Positions 16,338 through 23,776 of a DNA stretch of 30,397 bases are shown one piece after another. The position numbers and the translations under genes were made by a program. Every line of letters starts with the position of its first letter. The first letter of the stretch is position 1. The DNA comes from an uncultured Phascolarctobacterium sp. (lineage in GTDB: Bacteria > Bacillota > Negativicutes > Acidaminococcales > Acidaminococcaceae). The notes beneath the pieces are model-generated. The model saw only the letters and a program-made list of their open reading frames with translations. It was not told the DNA's origin and did not search any database. The stretch spans positions 1-30,397 of the forward strand of contig NZ_CAJMEH010000018.1 of assembly GCF_905212365.1 (NCBI RefSeq), read 5' to 3'.

Positions 16338-17381
16338 TTAGCGCCAGATAAGCTCCACCGGCAGGTTGGAGGCTCCCGGCGGCGACCAGATAAAGCTGTA
16401 GGCCCCCGGCTTCAGCCTGCCTAAATCCACAGCGTCCTCAAAGCGTTCGCCCACGCACAAATCATAATCAGGCAGCGCCAGCAGCCTTCTTCCCTGAGCG
16501 CTTTGCAGTACGCCATAGCCAGCAAAAGCTCCGCCAATGGGGTTCAGCACCAAGCTTACCGGCTTATCGCCTGCTACCGTAAAATCCACCTGATAAACGA
16601 CGCCATAATTGCCGTAGTTTTCTGCCGCCAGCCCCGTGGTAGCGTCCACGCCTTTAGCGTAGCCCTCGTCCGCTCCCGCCAGCTTCAGCTTGTAAGGCGT
16701 ACCGTCGCGCTGCACCGAATTTTTTAAGGTATAATGCCAGTCTCCGCCAGCAAAGCTTCCCCGCAGCGGATGCTCGTCCATGGGCAAGACAGCCGCGCTG
16801 TCGTTAAAAATTTCAAGATCCGTCTGCGGCTCGCACAGCAATACGCTGATCTGCGCCGGGCGCGTCAGCTCCAAATCTATCATGCCCGTTACTATTTCAT
16901 TAGGCGACAGTACAACGCCGCGCCCGCCCAGCAGCTCGCAGCTGCGTCCAAAGCCTAACGCGCCTTGCTCCTGCCGCTGTTCTTCGGCAAAATAATCCCG
17001 CTCCGCCTTCTTGCCTGCGTTCATATAATTATAATCCGGCTGACTTACACCCCTGCGCTTAATGGTATAAGCCACCGGGCGCAGCTGGTCCTCGTTGCGC
17101 ACCAACAGCGCCAACTTCTTAGAACTATTCATAGCGTTGACATGATGGAAAAAGATGCGCACTGCGCCCTGCACCTTATCACGGTACAAAATGCCCGTTT
17201 GATAAACCATCTCCGGACTGTCGGAAAACAGCAGCCTGGGCCCGCTGGCAACAAAATCGGCCTTAACCTCCCGCGCTGTATAATCCTCCGGAATTGTAAC
17301 GGCGGACTGTGCCGCCGCTGTGTTAAATACGCCGCAGCCCAGCCACAAAGCCGCGCCCAGCAGTAATTTTCTACAATTCAT
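16338..17381 (-). CDS. Exported protein of unknown function, 347 aa
   Basis: A Sec signal peptide is clear (MNCRKLLLGAALWLGCGVFN, AxA-type cleavage near residue 24), so the mature protein is periplasmic or surface-exposed. It looks like mostly beta-strand with no transmembrane segment afterward. Recurrent features are GVVLSPNEIVTGMIDLEL, GDWHYTLKNSVQRDGTPYKL and NYGNYGVVYQVDFTVAGDKP, suggesting two beta-sandwich-like halves. No catalytic motif or named family is recognised. The start is ATG 17381 with AGGGTG upstream; an earlier in-frame start at 17411 would put extra residues before the signal peptide. It lies downstream of the aldolase gene and its terminator. Confidence 0.8.
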   Translation of the reverse strand: MNCRKLLLGAALWLGCGVFNTAAAQSAVTIPEDYTAREVKADFVASGPRLLFSDSPEMVYQTGILYRDKVQGAVRIFFHHVNAMNSSKKLALLVRNEDQLRPVAYTIKRRGVSQPDYNYMNAGKKAERDYFAEEQRQEQGALGFGRSCELLGGRGVVLSPNEIVTGMIDLELTRPAQISVLLCEPQTDLEIFNDSAAVLPMDEHPLRGSFAGGDWHYTLKNSVQRDGTPYKLKLAGADEGYAKGVDATTGLAAENYGNYGVVYQVDFTVAGDKPVSLVLNPIGGAFAGYGVLQSAQGRRLLALPDYDLCVGERFEDAVDLGRLKPGAYSFIWSPPGASNLPVELIWR

Positions 17382-17401
17382 TCTATTCACCCTGCTCCAT
17401 A

Positions 17402-17432
17402 ACAAAAGCAAAAGCTCCCCGCAAGGGGAGCC
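17402..17432 (-). terminator. Intrinsic terminator of the transaldolase/FSA gene
   Basis: A perfect 7-bp stem (GCTCCCC / GGGGAGC, arms 17414-17420 and 17425-17431) with loop GCAA is followed on the minus strand by TTTTGCTTTTGTT. Confidence 0.88.
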
Positions 17433-17466
17433 AAGCCCATAATATCAGCTTCGCCTCGGCCAAGCC

Positions 17467-18111
17467 TTATTTTAAAGAATTTTGGTAATCCAGCATAAAC
17501 TGCGCCAAGCCCTTATCCGTCAAAGGATGCTTGATCATCTGTTCCAGCACTTTGGTAGGAATGGTAGCAATCTGACAGCCTGTCAGCATTACCTTATCCA
17601 CATGCTCCAAATTACGGATGCTGGCGGCAATAACTTCGGTTTCGATGCCGTACAGCTTGAAGGCCTTAACGATATTTTCCACCAGCTGCACGCCGTTTTC
17701 ACCAATATCGTCCAAGCGGCCAATAAAAGGACTTACATAAGCAGCGCCTGCGCGGGCAGCCATCAAAGCCTGGGACATGCTGAACACCAGCGTCACATTA
17801 GTCTTAATGCCTTCGGCGCTCAAAATTTTTACAGCCTTTAAGCCCTCGGGAATGCAGGGAATTTTGATGACCACGTTACCGGCAATCTTAGCCAGCTTGC
17901 GTGCTTCCTCCACCATACCTGCGCATTCGGTGCTGATGACCTCGGCGCTGACCGGGCCGCTGACTAAAGCGGCAATCTCAGGAATTACCTCGGCCTGAGT
18001 GCGTCCGCTTTTAGCGATCAGGCTGGGGTTAGTCGTAACGCCGTACACCACGCCCCAATCGACGAATTTAGCAATTTCTTCAACATTAGCAGTATCCATA
18101 AAAATTTTCAT
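17467..18111 (-). CDS. Transaldolase / fructose-6-phosphate aldolase-type (TalC/FSA family)
   Basis: Class I aldolase of the small transaldolase subfamily, 214 aa (normal for TalC/FSA/MipB). It starts MKIFMDTANVEEIAKFVDWG. GVTTNPSLIAKSG carries the Asn/Pro signature. VVIKIPCIPEGLKAV contains the Schiff-base lysine (about residue 84). ISPF-type AYVSPFIGRLDD and EVIAASIRNLEHV are also typical. The family either transfers dihydroxyacetone units in the pentose phosphate pathway or cleaves fructose-6-phosphate, and sequence alone does not separate the two. ATG 18111 follows GAGG at eight bases; an in-frame GTG two codons earlier is less likely. A TATAAT at 18135-18140 lies just upstream, after the end of the neighbouring exported-protein gene 32 nt away. 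A terminator follows. Confidence 0.94.
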   Translation of the reverse strand: MKIFMDTANVEEIAKFVDWGVVYGVTTNPSLIAKSGRTQAEVIPEIAALVSGPVSAEVISTECAGMVEEARKLAKIAGNVVIKIPCIPEGLKAVKILSAEGIKTNVTLVFSMSQALMAARAGAAYVSPFIGRLDDIGENGVQLVENIVKAFKLYGIETEVIAASIRNLEHVDKVMLTGCQIATIPTKVLEQMIKHPLTDKGLAQFMLDYQNSLK

Positions 18112-18142
18112 ACACACAACCTCTTTTACTATTTATTATAAC

Positions 18143-18814
18143 TTATGGCAAAATTATCGCTTTATCGGCGTTGGTTTGCGCGGGCAGGCTCATTGTCATC
18201 GCTTTAGTCCACACCAGCAGTATATCGCCCGGCAAAATTTGCTCGTAATCCGGGCAAGCCGCGCTGTCGATAGCAGCTATAATATCGTTATTACTGTTCA
18301 AAACGCGCACGGCTTTGCCATCATCCGTCAGCTGCACCTGATCCACCGGAAAGAACAAGGGAGTATCCTGGGCTGCGCCCAAAATTATAGCGTAAGCTGC
18401 TGCCTGAGGCGGCAGACTGCGCGTCATGCGGCTGGAATAATACAGGCTGACCTTTTGCCCTTCCTGTAATACGCCCGGCAGGCGCAAATTCCCCTTAGCG
18501 CCGTCGATAATATAGGTATCGCGGTTCAGCAAACCGATTACGCTGCGGCCGTCATCATCCTTTACCTCTACGCGGCGGCCCTCAACAGAAACGATAACGC
18601 CGTTTAAATGCTGCATGGCGGGCGCACGCATTACTTCCGGGTCAGGCGACAGCTCTTCCTGCCGCTCGTAACCATAGCCCCGCGGCTCGCAGTAATATCC
18701 GCCGCAGCCGCCATGGCCACGCCCCCAATGGCCGTGGGCCTCGGTCAAAGCCGAGCCCATACCTAAAGCCAGCAAACAGCCCATAACAGCGGCAGCCTTA
18801 TACATCATTTTCAT
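18143..18814 (-). CDS. Exported His/Gly/Tyr-rich protein with a duplicated domain, unknown function
   Basis: The signal peptide is MKMMYKAAAVMGCLLALGMG followed by SALTEA. A low-complexity His/Gly/Cys/Tyr segment follows (HGHWGRGHGGCGGYYCEPRG, about residues 27-46), which could bind metal. The rest contains two similar units ending SSRMTRSLPPQAAAYAIIL (about 130-150) and TKAMTMSLPAQTNADKAIIL (about 202-222). This is an internal duplication of a motif I have seen only in uncharacterised Firmicute exported proteins. Total 223 aa. The ATG at 18814 follows GGAGGT by seven bases. It sits 32 nt upstream of the aldolase gene on the same strand. No enzymatic motif is seen. Confidence 0.8.
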   Translation of the reverse strand: MKMMYKAAAVMGCLLALGMGSALTEAHGHWGRGHGGCGGYYCEPRGYGYERQEELSPDPEVMRAPAMQHLNGVIVSVEGRRVEVKDDDGRSVIGLLNRDTYIIDGAKGNLRLPGVLQEGQKVSLYYSSRMTRSLPPQAAAYAIILGAAQDTPLFFPVDQVQLTDDGKAVRVLNSNNDIIAAIDSAACPDYEQILPGDILLVWTKAMTMSLPAQTNADKAIILP

Positions 18815-18845
18815 AATTCATACCTCCGTGAAATATCTTTTCTTT

Positions 18846-18881
18846 AATATAACAAAAGAATATGGCGAAAGTATAACAAAA
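18846..18881 (-). repeat. 12-bp direct repeat upstream of the duplicated-domain exported protein
   Basis: On the minus strand TTTTGTTATACT and TTTTGTTATATT (plus-strand spans 18870-18881 and 18846-18857) match at 11 of 12 positions and start 24 bp apart. Both include a TATA(C/T)T that could act as a -10. The array may be two promoters or paired regulator sites. Confidence 0.4.
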
Positions 18882-18899
18882 CGGGAGCTTTATTGCGTC

Positions 18900-20201
18900 T
18901 TATTTATTGGTAAAATGCACAGCGATTTCCGTCAGCGTAGCGGCGGCCTTCCACATACAGTCCTCGTGAAAATCGAAATGGCTGTTATGATGACCGGCGG
19001 CAATCTGCGTACCGTACATCATATACAAAGCCTGACCGCCCCTTTGCTGCACGCGCTCCATAAAGTAGCCGCAGTCCTCGCTGCCGCCCATATCCACATA
19101 TTCCAGCACCTGCTCATAACCGCACTTAGCCTTCGCAAGCTCCGCAACCTCGTGCCCCAGCTCCTTATCCGCCAGACAAGCGGGAGCAGCGCCGGCCATA
19201 GTAACCTGCAGCTGTACGTCGTACATTGCGGCGCAGGCCTCCAAAATACGGCGCGCTTCGCTGACCATGAAATTATTGATCTCCGTAGTAGCGCCCCTGG
19301 TTTCCAGCTTCAAAGAAGCGATGTCCGGCACAACGTTGCGCCCCGTACCAGCGTTCAGCACGCCTACGTTAATGCGGCTGGAGCCCTGGCTGTGACGGGA
19401 AATAGTGTTCAGGGAAATAGCTGACTGCGCGGCGGCCAGCAAAGCGTTCTTGCCCTGCTCCGGCGCAGCGCCTGCGTGAGCAGATACGCCCTTGAACACA
19501 GCGTCCAGCTTCGTCGTAGCCAAAAAGCCGTCAGTCATAGTAATCAAAGCATTGTCGGCAGTAGCCTTAAAGCCGATATGCCCGCCGAAAAGATAATCCA
19601 CATCGTCCACAACACCGGCGTTGACCATGGCGTAAGCGCCGCGCACGCCTTCTTCTGCCGGTTGGAAAATAAGCTTAACGGTACCGGCCAGCTGCTCCCT
19701 ATTAGCGGCGATAAGCTTAGCCGCAGCCAAGCCGATAGTAACGTGACCGTCGTGGCCGCAGGCGTGCATAGCCTTGGTATGGCAGGAAGCAAAGCCCTCC
19801 TGCGCCGGACGGTGCCCGGCTCCACGTTCCTCCTCCACATCGTTGCAGTCCATATCAAAGCGGAAGGCTACCGTCTTGCCCGGCTTGCCGCTGCGCAGTA
19901 CGGCTACCACGCCGGTTTTGCCACCCGCCATTTGCTTAACCAGCTCCGGGTCCGCGCCCTCGCTGACAGCGCGTGCCATGTATTGCTCCAGCTCTGCCGC
20001 GGGCGGTACCCCCATCATGGATGCCTCGTCCACCACTTCTGCGCCGAAGCTTACCTCGTAGCCCAGCTGGCGCAGCTCCTCAATAACCATGCTGGCCGTG
20101 CGGAATTCCGTCCAGCCCGTTTCCGGATGCTGGTGCAGATTACGCCGTCTTGCCGTCATTTCTTCACGCAGTGCTTGAGCCTGCTCCCAAATGCTTGTCA
20201 T
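18900..20201 (-). CDS. AbgA-like M20 amidohydrolase (p-aminobenzoyl-glutamate hydrolase subunit A family)
   Basis: Di-metal amidohydrolase, 433 aa, close to E. coli AbgA (436 aa) in layout. Shared features include GWTEFRTASMVIEELRQLGY near the N terminus, HACGHDGH (146-153), PAEEGVRGA (181-189, catalytic Glu), DFLATTKLDA-type GFLATTKLDAVFKG, SAHAGAAPE, GRNVVPDIASLKLETRGA and the C-terminal GTQIAAGHHNSHFDF. AbgA family members hydrolyse p-aminobenzoyl-glutamate or related N-acyl amino acids. No AbgB or AbgT gene is adjacent, so the substrate is uncertain. ATG 20201 is chosen because GGGGGA lies seven bases before it; an ATG at 20216 directly after the previous stop codon lacks a site. It is downstream of the zinc-ribbon microprotein. 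Confidence 0.9.
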   Translation of the reverse strand: MTSIWEQAQALREEMTARRRNLHQHPETGWTEFRTASMVIEELRQLGYEVSFGAEVVDEASMMGVPPAAELEQYMARAVSEGADPELVKQMAGGKTGVVAVLRSGKPGKTVAFRFDMDCNDVEEERGAGHRPAQEGFASCHTKAMHACGHDGHVTIGLAAAKLIAANREQLAGTVKLIFQPAEEGVRGAYAMVNAGVVDDVDYLFGGHIGFKATADNALITMTDGFLATTKLDAVFKGVSAHAGAAPEQGKNALLAAAQSAISLNTISRHSQGSSRINVGVLNAGTGRNVVPDIASLKLETRGATTEINNFMVSEARRILEACAAMYDVQLQVTMAGAAPACLADKELGHEVAELAKAKCGYEQVLEYVDMGGSEDCGYFMERVQQRGGQALYMMYGTQIAAGHHNSHFDFHEDCMWKAAATLTEIAVHFTNK

Positions 20202-20216
20202 AATATGTTCCCCCAT

Positions 20217-20411
20217 TCAAAAAAGTACAGTCTGATCGCTGTCCAAGGGCAGGAAAACCTCGCCCTGATTTCTGCGGCGGTTTTTCTGCGTCACCCACGT
20301 GCCGCAGGCAGGACAGCTCATTGCAGAGGTCGGCAGCGCCCAGGCCAGCCGCTTGCCGCATTTCGGGCAGATAAACTCGATTTGCAGCGGCCCCCGTTCT
20401 TTCTTTTTCAT
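20217..20411 (-). CDS. Zinc-ribbon microprotein, 64 aa
   Basis: A short basic protein starting MKKKERGPLQIEFICPKCGK. It has two CxxC knuckles (CPKCGK at about 15-20, CPACGT at about 33-38) that form a likely zinc ribbon, then an Arg/Asn-rich linker and a short acidic tail. The ATG at 20411 follows GGGAGG; no upstream extension has a better site. It has its own promoter and ends 15 nt before the AbgA-like gene, so the two are probably co-transcribed. Function unknown. Confidence 0.78.
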   Translation of the reverse strand: MKKKERGPLQIEFICPKCGKRLAWALPTSAMSCPACGTWVTQKNRRRNQGEVFLPLDSDQTVLF

Positions 20412-20439
20412 CGCGCCACCTCCCTGTAAGTACAGAACT

Positions 20440-20467
20440 ATTATAGCACAAATCAGCCGCTTGGCAA
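20440..20467 (-). promoter_or_regulatory. Promoter of the zinc-ribbon/AbgA-like operon
   Basis: A minus-strand TTGCCA (20462-20467, 5/6) is followed after 16 bp by perfect TATAAT (20440-20445). It is about 28 nt from the zinc-ribbon start codon. Confidence 0.75.
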
Positions 20468-20493
20468 ATGCCGGGCAGCCTGTAAAACGCTGA

Positions 20494-20533
20494 AGAAAAA
20501 CAGCCCTCGCAGGAAAGCTTCCGGCGAGAGCTG
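20494..20533 (-). terminator. Minus-strand intrinsic terminator between divergent promoters
   Basis: A long imperfect hairpin (outer CAGC/GCTG, CTCGC/GCGAG, inner GGAA/TTCC; 20501-20533) is followed on the minus strand by TTTTTCTTC. It lies between the zinc-ribbon promoter and the plus-strand 101-aa gene, where it would stop transcripts coming from the SIMPL-protein gene antisense through the 101-aa gene. Confidence 0.65.
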
Positions 20534-20565
20534 CTGAACAATTTTCAGTTTTCACGCTAAAGAAT

Positions 20566-20594
20566 TTGTCTGCAATCTCAGAAACGAGTATAAT
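20566..20594 (+). promoter_or_regulatory. Promoter of the 101-aa gene
   Basis: TTGTCT (20566-20571) is followed after 17 bp by perfect TATAAT (20589-20594), about 36 nt before the ATG. Confidence 0.75.
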
Positions 20595-20630
20595 AGTAGC
20601 AAAGCATTATTACAGAAAGGCTGGTGCATC

Positions 20631-20936
20631 ATGCTTACTGCTGCTGATTTTGACAAATTAGGCTTTTGGGAGGACGTTACTCCCGAAGAAAATATTACTG
20701 TTTACGGAATGGATTTCGGCGACGCTTATATTATGCTCACCGACGATTTAGGCAAAACTCCGGTCAACGAAAAAGGCTTTATCGTTGCGGCAGCCTATGA
20801 CGACGCCGACTGCTTCCTGTGGGGCGTGGAGCTGAAAAATTTCGCCGCCCTCAAAAAGCTGTGCACAACCCATCCCGCAGGCAGTCAGGAGCTGCTGGAA
20901 GCCCTGCGGGCCTATAAGCTGCCGAAAAAGCAGTAG
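20631..20936 (+). CDS. Uncharacterised cytoplasmic 101-aa protein
   Basis: An acidic, soluble-looking protein with no signal peptide and no membrane segment. It begins MLTAADFDKLGFWEDVTPEE and contains YGMDFGDAYIMLTDDLGKTP and AAAYDDADCFLWGVELKNF, a pattern of alternating beta strands and a C-terminal helix (SQELLEALRAYKLPKK). I do not recognise a family. It has a clear promoter and is the only plus-strand gene in its neighbourhood, between two minus-strand units. GAAAGG upstream of the ATG is an acceptable, slightly distant ribosome site. Codon use matches neighbours, so it looks native. Confidence 0.78.
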   Translation: MLTAADFDKLGFWEDVTPEENITVYGMDFGDAYIMLTDDLGKTPVNEKGFIVAAAYDDADCFLWGVELKNFAALKKLCTTHPAGSQELLEALRAYKLPKKQ

Positions 20937-20954
20937 ACGCGCAGGCCGCAAGCC

Positions 20955-21674
20955 TTATTGCAGGCTAAAGATAGTCTGCACCGAAGCGGTCAGTTTAATA
21001 TTCTGCGTTTCGATGCGGGTTGCTTCGCTGGCGGCCATGTCCGCCGAAGCCTTGAGCAGCATATTACCGGCGTTGGCAATATTTCTTTCAAAGCCGCTGA
21101 CATTGTAAATAGTGGCGGCCAACAATGTTCCCAGCGTTCTGCCGCCGGCGTTGGCCACAACCGCCGCCTGCTGCCGGCCGTTTTCTACAGCCTGCGCTAA
21201 AAGCTGGCTGCTGTATACTTCCTTATTGCTCACGGTGAAGCTGACGTTGCTAATGTGGTCCACGCCTGCGCCGCTTATCCTGTCGATAACGTCGCCCACC
21301 TTGCTCACGTCCGTCACCTTAACGCGCACGGAATTAGAAACCACATAGCCGTCCGGACGGCCCTTGCTGTCGTAACTGCGGTCCATACTGTAATTAGTGG
21401 TGCTTACGTTCTCGCCCACAATATTCAATCCCAAAAGAGAGCGCCGTACCACTTCCATCTTATTGGCTGCCTGTCCCACGGCGTCATCAGCCTTAGCGCC
21501 GCGCCCCTCCACGGTAAAATACAGATACGCCGTATCGGGAGCAACCTCCATGACGGCATTAGCGCTGACAGTCACACGGTTGCCGTCGTTCTCCGCCGCC
21601 AAAGCGCCGACGCTGCCCAGCATAGTCAGGCAGACAACTAAAAGAGCCAAACATAAACGTTTTAATTTATACAT
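20955..21674 (-). CDS. Exported SIMPL-domain (DUF541) protein
   Basis: Exported 239-aa protein with signal peptide MYKLKRLCLALLVVCLTMLG to about ALAA-EN (residue 27). The mature part matches the SIMPL/DUF541 family (Oxi3/YggE-like): VTVSANAVMEVAPDTAYLYF, ENVSTTNYSMDRSYD..GYVVSNSVRVKV, and a C-terminal QNIKLTASVQTIFSLQ strand. Members are periplasmic beta-rich proteins linked to oxidative or envelope stress, but with no settled biochemical role. The ATG at 21674 follows AAGGAGG. In-frame upstream residues to 21737 precede the ribosome site and are excluded. A possible -10 (TATACT) is at 21700-21705. Confidence 0.92.
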   Translation of the reverse strand: MYKLKRLCLALLVVCLTMLGSVGALAAENDGNRVTVSANAVMEVAPDTAYLYFTVEGRGAKADDAVGQAANKMEVVRRSLLGLNIVGENVSTTNYSMDRSYDSKGRPDGYVVSNSVRVKVTDVSKVGDVIDRISGAGVDHISNVSFTVSNKEVYSSQLLAQAVENGRQQAAVVANAGGRTLGTLLAATIYNVSGFERNIANAGNMLLKASADMAASEATRIETQNIKLTASVQTIFSLQ

Positions 21675-21699
21675 GGTAAAACCTCCTTTACTTACCTGT

Positions 21700-21705
21700 A
21701 GTATA
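21700..21705 (-). promoter_or_regulatory. Candidate -10 for the SIMPL-domain gene
   Basis: TATACT on the minus strand lies 25 nt before the start codon and just upstream of the AAGGAGG site. The -35 region (CGTTTT at 17 bp) is poor. Confidence 0.35.
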
Positions 21706-21812
21706 ACACGTTTACTGGCAGCAAAACGAAAAAACACAAAAAAGTCATAAATGCAGCCGCTGTGCCAAAATTATTTATAAGCGCTACTTTACTATTGCTG
21801 CGAAAAAGCTTA

Positions 21813-21821
21813 TGATATAAT
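21813..21821 (+). promoter_or_regulatory. Extended -10 promoter for the small exported protein/NSS transporter unit
   Basis: TGATATAAT provides a perfect extended -10 (TG-N-TATAAT) 37 nt upstream of the ATG. No good -35 is present at 16-18 bp. Confidence 0.6.
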
Positions 21822-21858
21822 ATACAGTTTTAAACATTAGCGAAAGAGGTGCATCCCT

Positions 21859-22299
21859 ATGAAAAAATTAATTATGCTGCTGACTCTGGCATTGACCGTA
21901 GCAGGCAGCAGCCTGTGCTTTGCTGCCGACGGCGGCGATTTAAACAAACAGCAGAAAGCCGTAGAGGTCGTTATTGACGCTTTAAACGGCGCTCCCGTCC
22001 CCGAATATTCCGCTCTGCTGCCCATGCTCAGCAAAGCGCTAGATCAAAACATGGGCGAAAAGGGCTTCACTGCGCTGCAAAAAGCTGCTAAAGAAAAATT
22101 TGGTACTCTTAAAGAAGCTAAATTTTTTGCCTTCCAACGTTTCGACCAAGCAGACAGCGTTACCTATGTAGGCTCCTTCACTAAAGAAAACATTGTAACC
22201 ATGCAATTCATCTTCGATAAGCAAAACAAAATGACCGACCTGACGCTGACGCCTTATAAAGCTCCTGAACAGGCTCCCGCAGCAGAAGAGAAGAAATAA
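21859..22299 (+). CDS. Small exported protein, possibly DUF3887-like
   Basis: A 146-aa protein with a clear signal peptide (MKKLIMLLTLALTVAGSSLC, cleavage near FA-AD, residue 22). The mature part has a helix-rich start (QQKAVEVVIDALNGAPVPEY) followed by beta segments (FFAFQRFDQADSVTYVGSFT; NIVTMQFIFDKQNKMTDLTL). This resembles NTF2-like DUF3887 domains, but I cannot confirm it. It ends in a Pro/Ala/Glu tail. The ATG follows AGAGGTG. The NSS transporter starts 12 nt after its stop, so the two genes form an operon. Confidence 0.8.
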   Translation: MKKLIMLLTLALTVAGSSLCFAADGGDLNKQQKAVEVVIDALNGAPVPEYSALLPMLSKALDQNMGEKGFTALQKAAKEKFGTLKEAKFFAFQRFDQADSVTYVGSFTKENIVTMQFIFDKQNKMTDLTLTPYKAPEQAPAAEEKK

Positions 22300-22311
22300 C
22301 GGGTGGCTTTT

Positions 22312-23682
22312 GTGGAACGTGAAAATTTTTCTTCCAGAATCAGCTTTATCCTGATTTCTGCCGGCTGCGCCATCGGCTTAGGTAATGTGTGGCGTTTTCC
22401 TTACATTACCGGGCTTTACGGCGGCGCTTCCTTCGTGCTTATTTATCTGTGCTTCCTGCTGCTTTTGGGCCTGCCCATTATGGTAGCCGAATTTGCCGTA
22501 GGCCGCGCCAGCGTGCGCAGCGCCGCCAAATCCTTCGACGTGCTGGAGCCTCCCGGCAGCAAATGGCATTGGTATAAATACGGCGCTATCGCAGGCAACG
22601 TCATTCTGATGATGTTCTACACCACCGTTTCCGGCTGGATGCTGTACTACTTCTATAAAATGACCGTAGGCGGCTTTGTCGGACTGGACGCCGACGGCGT
22701 AGGCCAGGTTTTCGGCGCGCTGCTGAACGACCCGCTGACCATGGCCATCAACATGATAATTATCGTACTGCTGTGCTTCGGCGTGTGCTACTTAGGCGTC
22801 AAGGCAGGCGTAGAGCGCATCACTAAAAACATGATGGCCTGCCTGCTGATTCTTATGGTAATTCTGGCAATCAATTCCGTGACGCTGCCCAATAGCGCCG
22901 AAGGTCTGAAATATTATCTTTACCCCGATTTCAATAAAGTTATGGAGCACGGCGTCCGCGAGGTAGTATTCGCCGCCATGGGACAATCCTTCTTTACCCT
23001 CAGCCTGGGCATCGGCGCGCTGGCAATTTTCGGCAGCTATATTGGTAAGGAGCAGCGGCTGACCGGCGAGGCTATGTGGATTATGGCATTGGATACCATG
23101 GTCGCTATTATTTCCGGCCTGATAATTTTTCCGGCCTGCTTCAGCTTCGGCATCAATCCCGGCAGCGGCCCCAATCTGCTTTTTGTAACGCTGCCCAACG
23201 TGTTCAATGCCATGAGCGGCGGCCGTATCTGGGGCACGCTCTTTTTCCTGTTCATGCTTTTTGCAGCCATGTCCACCGTTATCGCCGTATTTGAAAATAT
23301 TACCTCCTGCATTTGCGACCTCACCGGTTGGGAACGCAAGCGCGTTATCCGCTATAATATCGTCGCTATCATTCTGCTGTCCCTGCCCTGCGTGCTGGGC
23401 TTCAATAAATGGAGCGGCTTTCAGCCGCTGGGAGCAGGCAGCTGCGTGCTGGATCTGGAGGATTTTTTAGTCAGCAATAATCTGCTGCCCTTAGGCAGTC
23501 TGGTGTACCTCACCTTTTGTACCAGCCGCTACGGCTGGGGCTGGGATAAATTCATCGCCGAAGCGGATACGGGCGAGGGCGTGCGCTTCCCCAAATGGAT
23601 ACGCCTTTACGCGACCTATATTCTGCCTTTGGTCGTACTCTACATCTTCGCCAACGGCTATTACGCCTTATTTGCTAAATAA
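22312..23682 (+). CDS. Sodium-dependent transporter, NSS (neurotransmitter:sodium symporter) family
   Basis: Inner-membrane LeuT-fold transporter that takes up an amino acid or related small molecule with Na+. About 456 aa, with the conserved TM1 motif GCAIGLGNVWRFPYI (unwound substrate/sodium site), GGASFVLIYL in TM2, GQSFFTLSLGIGALAIFGSY (TM6 region) and MSTVIAVFENITSC (TM8). The length fits the bacterial 11-12 TM group. Start: GTG 22312 (MERENFSSR) is preferred, with GGTGG five bases upstream. GTG 22303 would add three residues but has no site. It follows the small exported protein by 12 nt and ends at a strong terminator. Substrate not predictable from sequence. Confidence 0.92.
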   Translation: MERENFSSRISFILISAGCAIGLGNVWRFPYITGLYGGASFVLIYLCFLLLLGLPIMVAEFAVGRASVRSAAKSFDVLEPPGSKWHWYKYGAIAGNVILMMFYTTVSGWMLYYFYKMTVGGFVGLDADGVGQVFGALLNDPLTMAINMIIIVLLCFGVCYLGVKAGVERITKNMMACLLILMVILAINSVTLPNSAEGLKYYLYPDFNKVMEHGVREVVFAAMGQSFFTLSLGIGALAIFGSYIGKEQRLTGEAMWIMALDTMVAIISGLIIFPACFSFGINPGSGPNLLFVTLPNVFNAMSGGRIWGTLFFLFMLFAAMSTVIAVFENITSCICDLTGWERKRVIRYNIVAIILLSLPCVLGFNKWSGFQPLGAGSCVLDLEDFLVSNNLLPLGSLVYLTFCTSRYGWGWDKFIAEADTGEGVRFPKWIRLYATYILPLVVLYIFANGYYALFAK

Positions 23683-23689
23683 ACCGCGG

Positions 23690-23720
23690 CCGTCCCCGCT
23701 TATGCGGGGACGGTCTTTTT
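23690..23720 (+). terminator. Intrinsic terminator of the NSS transporter unit
   Basis: A perfect 10-bp GC-rich stem (CCGTCCCCGC / GCGGGGACGG) with loop TTAT, followed by TCTTTTTC, begins 7 nt after the stop codon. Confidence 0.92.
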
Positions 23721-23747
23721 CTTTCGCCACGGCAGCAGCGGCTTACA

Positions 23748-23776
23748 TTGACAGCCCTTGCCAGTAAAGGTATAAT
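23748..23776 (+). promoter_or_regulatory. Promoter of trpS
   Basis: Perfect TTGACA (23748-23753) and perfect TATAAT (23771-23776) with a 17-bp spacer. The short leader before trpS contains only a small hairpin (GCTG-A-CGG / CCG-C-CAGC). It is too short for a T-box, and no T-box core is visible. Confidence 0.9.
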
